Positions 40,693 through 41,956 of a stretch of 41,956 nt of DNA are shown here, one piece after another. A program made the translations under genes and the position numbers. Numbering within the stretch: position 1 is the first letter of the stretch; every line of letters begins with the position of its first letter. Origin of the DNA: DASVEG01 sp035540495 (GTDB taxonomy: Bacteria > Actinomycetota > Acidimicrobiia > Acidimicrobiales > CADCTF01); contig DATLGL010000052.1 in the NCBI GenBank assembly GCA_035540495.1, forward strand, positions 1 through 41,956, read 5' to 3'. The notes under the pieces were generated by a model. That model saw only the letters and a program-made list of their open reading frames with translations, had not been told where the DNA came from and made no database searches.

Positions 40693-41046
40693 ATGAAGTC
40701 GTGTGCGTCCGTCGCGGTAGACGATGGCGAGGAGCTCGAGGTGCGTCGGATCGACGTCGACACCCGGCACCGCGTCGTGATCCGGTTGCGCGGCCCGTTG
40801 ACCGTCCGCACGGCCGCAGTGCTCCGCGACGTGCTGGTCAAGGTCGAGCAGAGCGGAGTTCCCGCCGTCGTCGTCGACCTGGAGTCGGTCTCTCACATCG
40901 ACGCAGCGGGCATCGGCGTTCTGCTGGCGAGCCGGGCGCGGTTGCGGAAGGCCGACCGCACGCTTGCCGTCACCACGCCGCAGGCGCCGGTGCGGGCTGC
41001 TCTGCAGATCACCGGTGCGTCGGACCTGATCGGCGGACGGGAATGA
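40693..41046 (+). CDS. Stand-alone STAS domain protein (anti-sigma factor antagonist)
   Basis: 117 residues with one STAS domain: RVVIRLRGPLTVRTAAVLRDVL, then VVVDLESVSHIDAAGIGVLLASRARLR, where the segment around Ser-His-Ile-Asp is the usual phospho-site region, although the Ser two residues after Asp is replaced by Ala (IDAAG), so phosphorylation may not follow the SpoIIAA scheme. ATG at 40693 has a good GGAGGAG site at 40679-40685. It may work with the MEDS-HATPase kinase 6 kb away or with a distant partner. The following ORF overlaps its stop as ATGA. It is divergent from the metal ATPase with the CsoR-like palindrome between. Confidence 0.85.
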   Translation: MKSCASVAVDDGEELEVRRIDVDTRHRVVIRLRGPLTVRTAAVLRDVLVKVEQSGVPAVVVDLESVSHIDAAGIGVLLASRARLRKADRTLAVTTPQAPVRAALQITGASDLIGGRE

Positions 41047-41561
41047 CGTCCGGCGTAGCCCTTCACGTCGCTCCGTCATCGCGCCATGCCGATCGGAGGG
41101 GCGTAGCCGTCGACGGCCGGTCACCGTTGCTCATCGCCCGTTCGGCCCGAGCCGAGGAGATCCACGACGTGCGACGTTTCGTGGCCCTCCACCGCCCGGC
41201 GCTGGCCCTCGCCGAGCTCGACGTCGTCATCATCGCCCAGCTCGACGGCGAGCTCGTCGGCGTCGCCGCCACGACCCGGTCGGGACGGCGCCGGCAGGTG
41301 TTCGTCGTCGCTGACCCCGACCTTCGACTCGATCCCCGCCCGCTGCTGTTCCGGTCGCTGCGACGGGAGCTCGACGTCCTGGCCGCGCCGGACCGAGCTC
41401 AGACGCGCGCGACCGGCGGGAAGAAGGTCGCTTCCGGGGCCTCGCTCAGCGGCGGCTCGTCGGCGGAGAGCAGCGCTTCGGCCTCGGCGACGTCGGTGTC
41501 GTCGAAGTCGCGGAGCGTGCAACAGAACTCGACGGTGATCCCGTTCGGGTCGGTCGTGTAG
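41043..41561 (+). CDS. Unrecognised ORF, its 3' third antisense to a VOC gene
   Basis: 172 codons starting ATG at 41043, overlapping the STAS stop as ATGA. The first 120 residues look coding: PLLIARSARAEEIHDVRRF, then LDVVIIAQLDGELVGVAATT, which resembles strands of a GNAT fold, and RPLLFRSLRRELDVLAA. The last 50 residues (Ser-rich, SSAESSASASATSVSS) lie over the convergent VOC gene and read as antisense shadow. The gene may have lost its normal stop, or the true protein may end with this tail. No function is claimed. Confidence 0.5.
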   Translation: MTSGVALHVAPSSRHADRRGVAVDGRSPLLIARSARAEEIHDVRRFVALHRPALALAELDVVIIAQLDGELVGVAATTRSGRRRQVFVVADPDLRLDPRPLLFRSLRRELDVLAAPDRAQTRATGGKKVASGASLSGGSSAESSASASATSVSSKSRSVQQNSTVIPFGSVV

Positions 41562-41926
41562 ATCGACTGACAGAACCCGTGGTCGACGTGCGCGACGTAG
41601 CAGCCGTGCTCCCGCCATCTCTCCCGCATCTGCTCCATGTGCTCGAGCGTCCGGGAGTCGAAGGCGATGTGGTTCACCCAGCCAGGTAGCCCGACGCTCT
41701 TCGACAGGTCGGTCTTCACCTCGTCGATGCCCGGGACGTGAAGGTCCCAGAAGGCGATGCTCTGGAGGGCGCCCTCGCCGGTGTCGAAGAACACGTGGCG
41801 CGCCCATCCACCTTCCGGCGTCGGCGCGGCGATCGTCTTGACCAGCCGGAACCCCATCACCTCGGTGTAGAAGCGATGGGTCGCCTTGATGTCGCGGGAC
41901 GCGAACGCGAGGTGGTTGATGCCCAT
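41399..41926 (-). CDS. VOC family dioxygenase-like/glyoxalase protein
   Basis: 175 residues. The beginning MGINHLAFASRDIKATHRFYTEVMGFRLVKTI and the second half GWVNHIAFDSRTLEHMEQMRERW both show the VOC beta-alpha-beta start; His5 and His near residue 80, with Glu in ITVEFCCTL near residue 135, fit a two-His-one-Glu metal site as in extradiol dioxygenases and glyoxalases. The C-terminal 35 residues are acidic and specific to this protein. ATG at 41926 is used. It is the last gene of the window and is overlapped by 163 bases of the ORF on the plus strand. The substrate is unknown. Confidence 0.88.
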   Translation of the reverse strand: MGINHLAFASRDIKATHRFYTEVMGFRLVKTIAAPTPEGGWARHVFFDTGEGALQSIAFWDLHVPGIDEVKTDLSKSVGLPGWVNHIAFDSRTLEHMEQMRERWREHGCYVAHVDHGFCQSIYTTDPNGITVEFCCTLRDFDDTDVAEAEALLSADEPPLSEAPEATFFPPVARV

Positions 41927-41956
41927 GGCTCCAGCGTTGCACGGACCGGCTCGCGG

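Overview
The window is high-GC DNA with dense genes, frequent GTG and TTG starts and many 4-base start/stop overlaps. It carries actinobacterial signature genes: an ino1-type inositol-phosphate synthase with a PadR regulator, a DUF5318 protein, a PonA-type penicillin-binding protein, and a DUF6049 protein next to MurJ. I read it as chromosomal DNA of an actinomycetote. A lone PilT ATPase, 'FGDA' repeats fused to CapA and a bS18 with a long tail suggest Acidimicrobiia, but that placement is inference. No rRNA, tRNA, CRISPR array, insertion sequence or phage gene was seen.

Layout. (1) 1-6555, minus strand: an envelope operon, GNAT - DUF6049 - murJ - 118-aa membrane protein - degV - Ser/Thr kinase; the kinase is cut by the window edge next to a perfect 25-bp inverted repeat. 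(2) 6624-12781, mostly plus: histone-deacetylase-family hydrolase, pilT, a small acidic ORF on minus, CCA-adding-type nucleotidyltransferase (pcnA) and an FtsX-type ABC permease. (3) 12782-19495: a cysteine-dioxygenase-like cupin divergent from a D-cysteine desulfhydrase-family enzyme, two SAM methyltransferases, an EEP-family hydrolase and a secreted subtilase. (4) 19492-21733: a decayed cadherin-like gene remnant, then ino1 and padR with a palindromic operator. (5) 21856-26125: DUF5318, class A PBP, a zinc-ribbon protein, panB and a DUF192 protein. (6) 26275-30479: a three-gene operon (GT4 glycosyltransferase, methyltransferase, alpha/alpha-toroid protein) facing a second methyltransferase and an internally deleted DinB/DUF664 gene. 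(7) 30531-33866: rpsF - ssb - rpsR - rplI, a strong terminator, and dnaB behind an elaborate palindromic leader. (8) 33961-41926: two MEDS-domain regulators, SRPBCC and VOC proteins, a CapA-like protein with FGDA repeats, a CopB-type metal ATPase with a CsoR-like operator, a lone STAS protein and an odd ORF that runs antisense into a VOC gene.

How it fits together. Regions 1-2 match the pcnA-Rv3909-murJ neighbourhood of Mycobacterium tuberculosis, and regions 4-7 match its ino1-padR-DUF5318-ponA1-rpsF-ssb-rpsR-rplI-dnaB neighbourhood. In M. tuberculosis these lie on opposite sides of oriC; here they sit about 10 kb apart on one side. Murein building (MurJ, PBP, the kinase), replication and translation (dnaB, ssb, S6, S18, L9) and inositol and pantothenate synthesis are therefore the housekeeping core. 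The accessory material between and after them holds the less understood parts: the glycosyltransferase/methyltransferase/toroid operon and the MEDS-HATPase, MEDS-STAS and STAS partner-switching parts.
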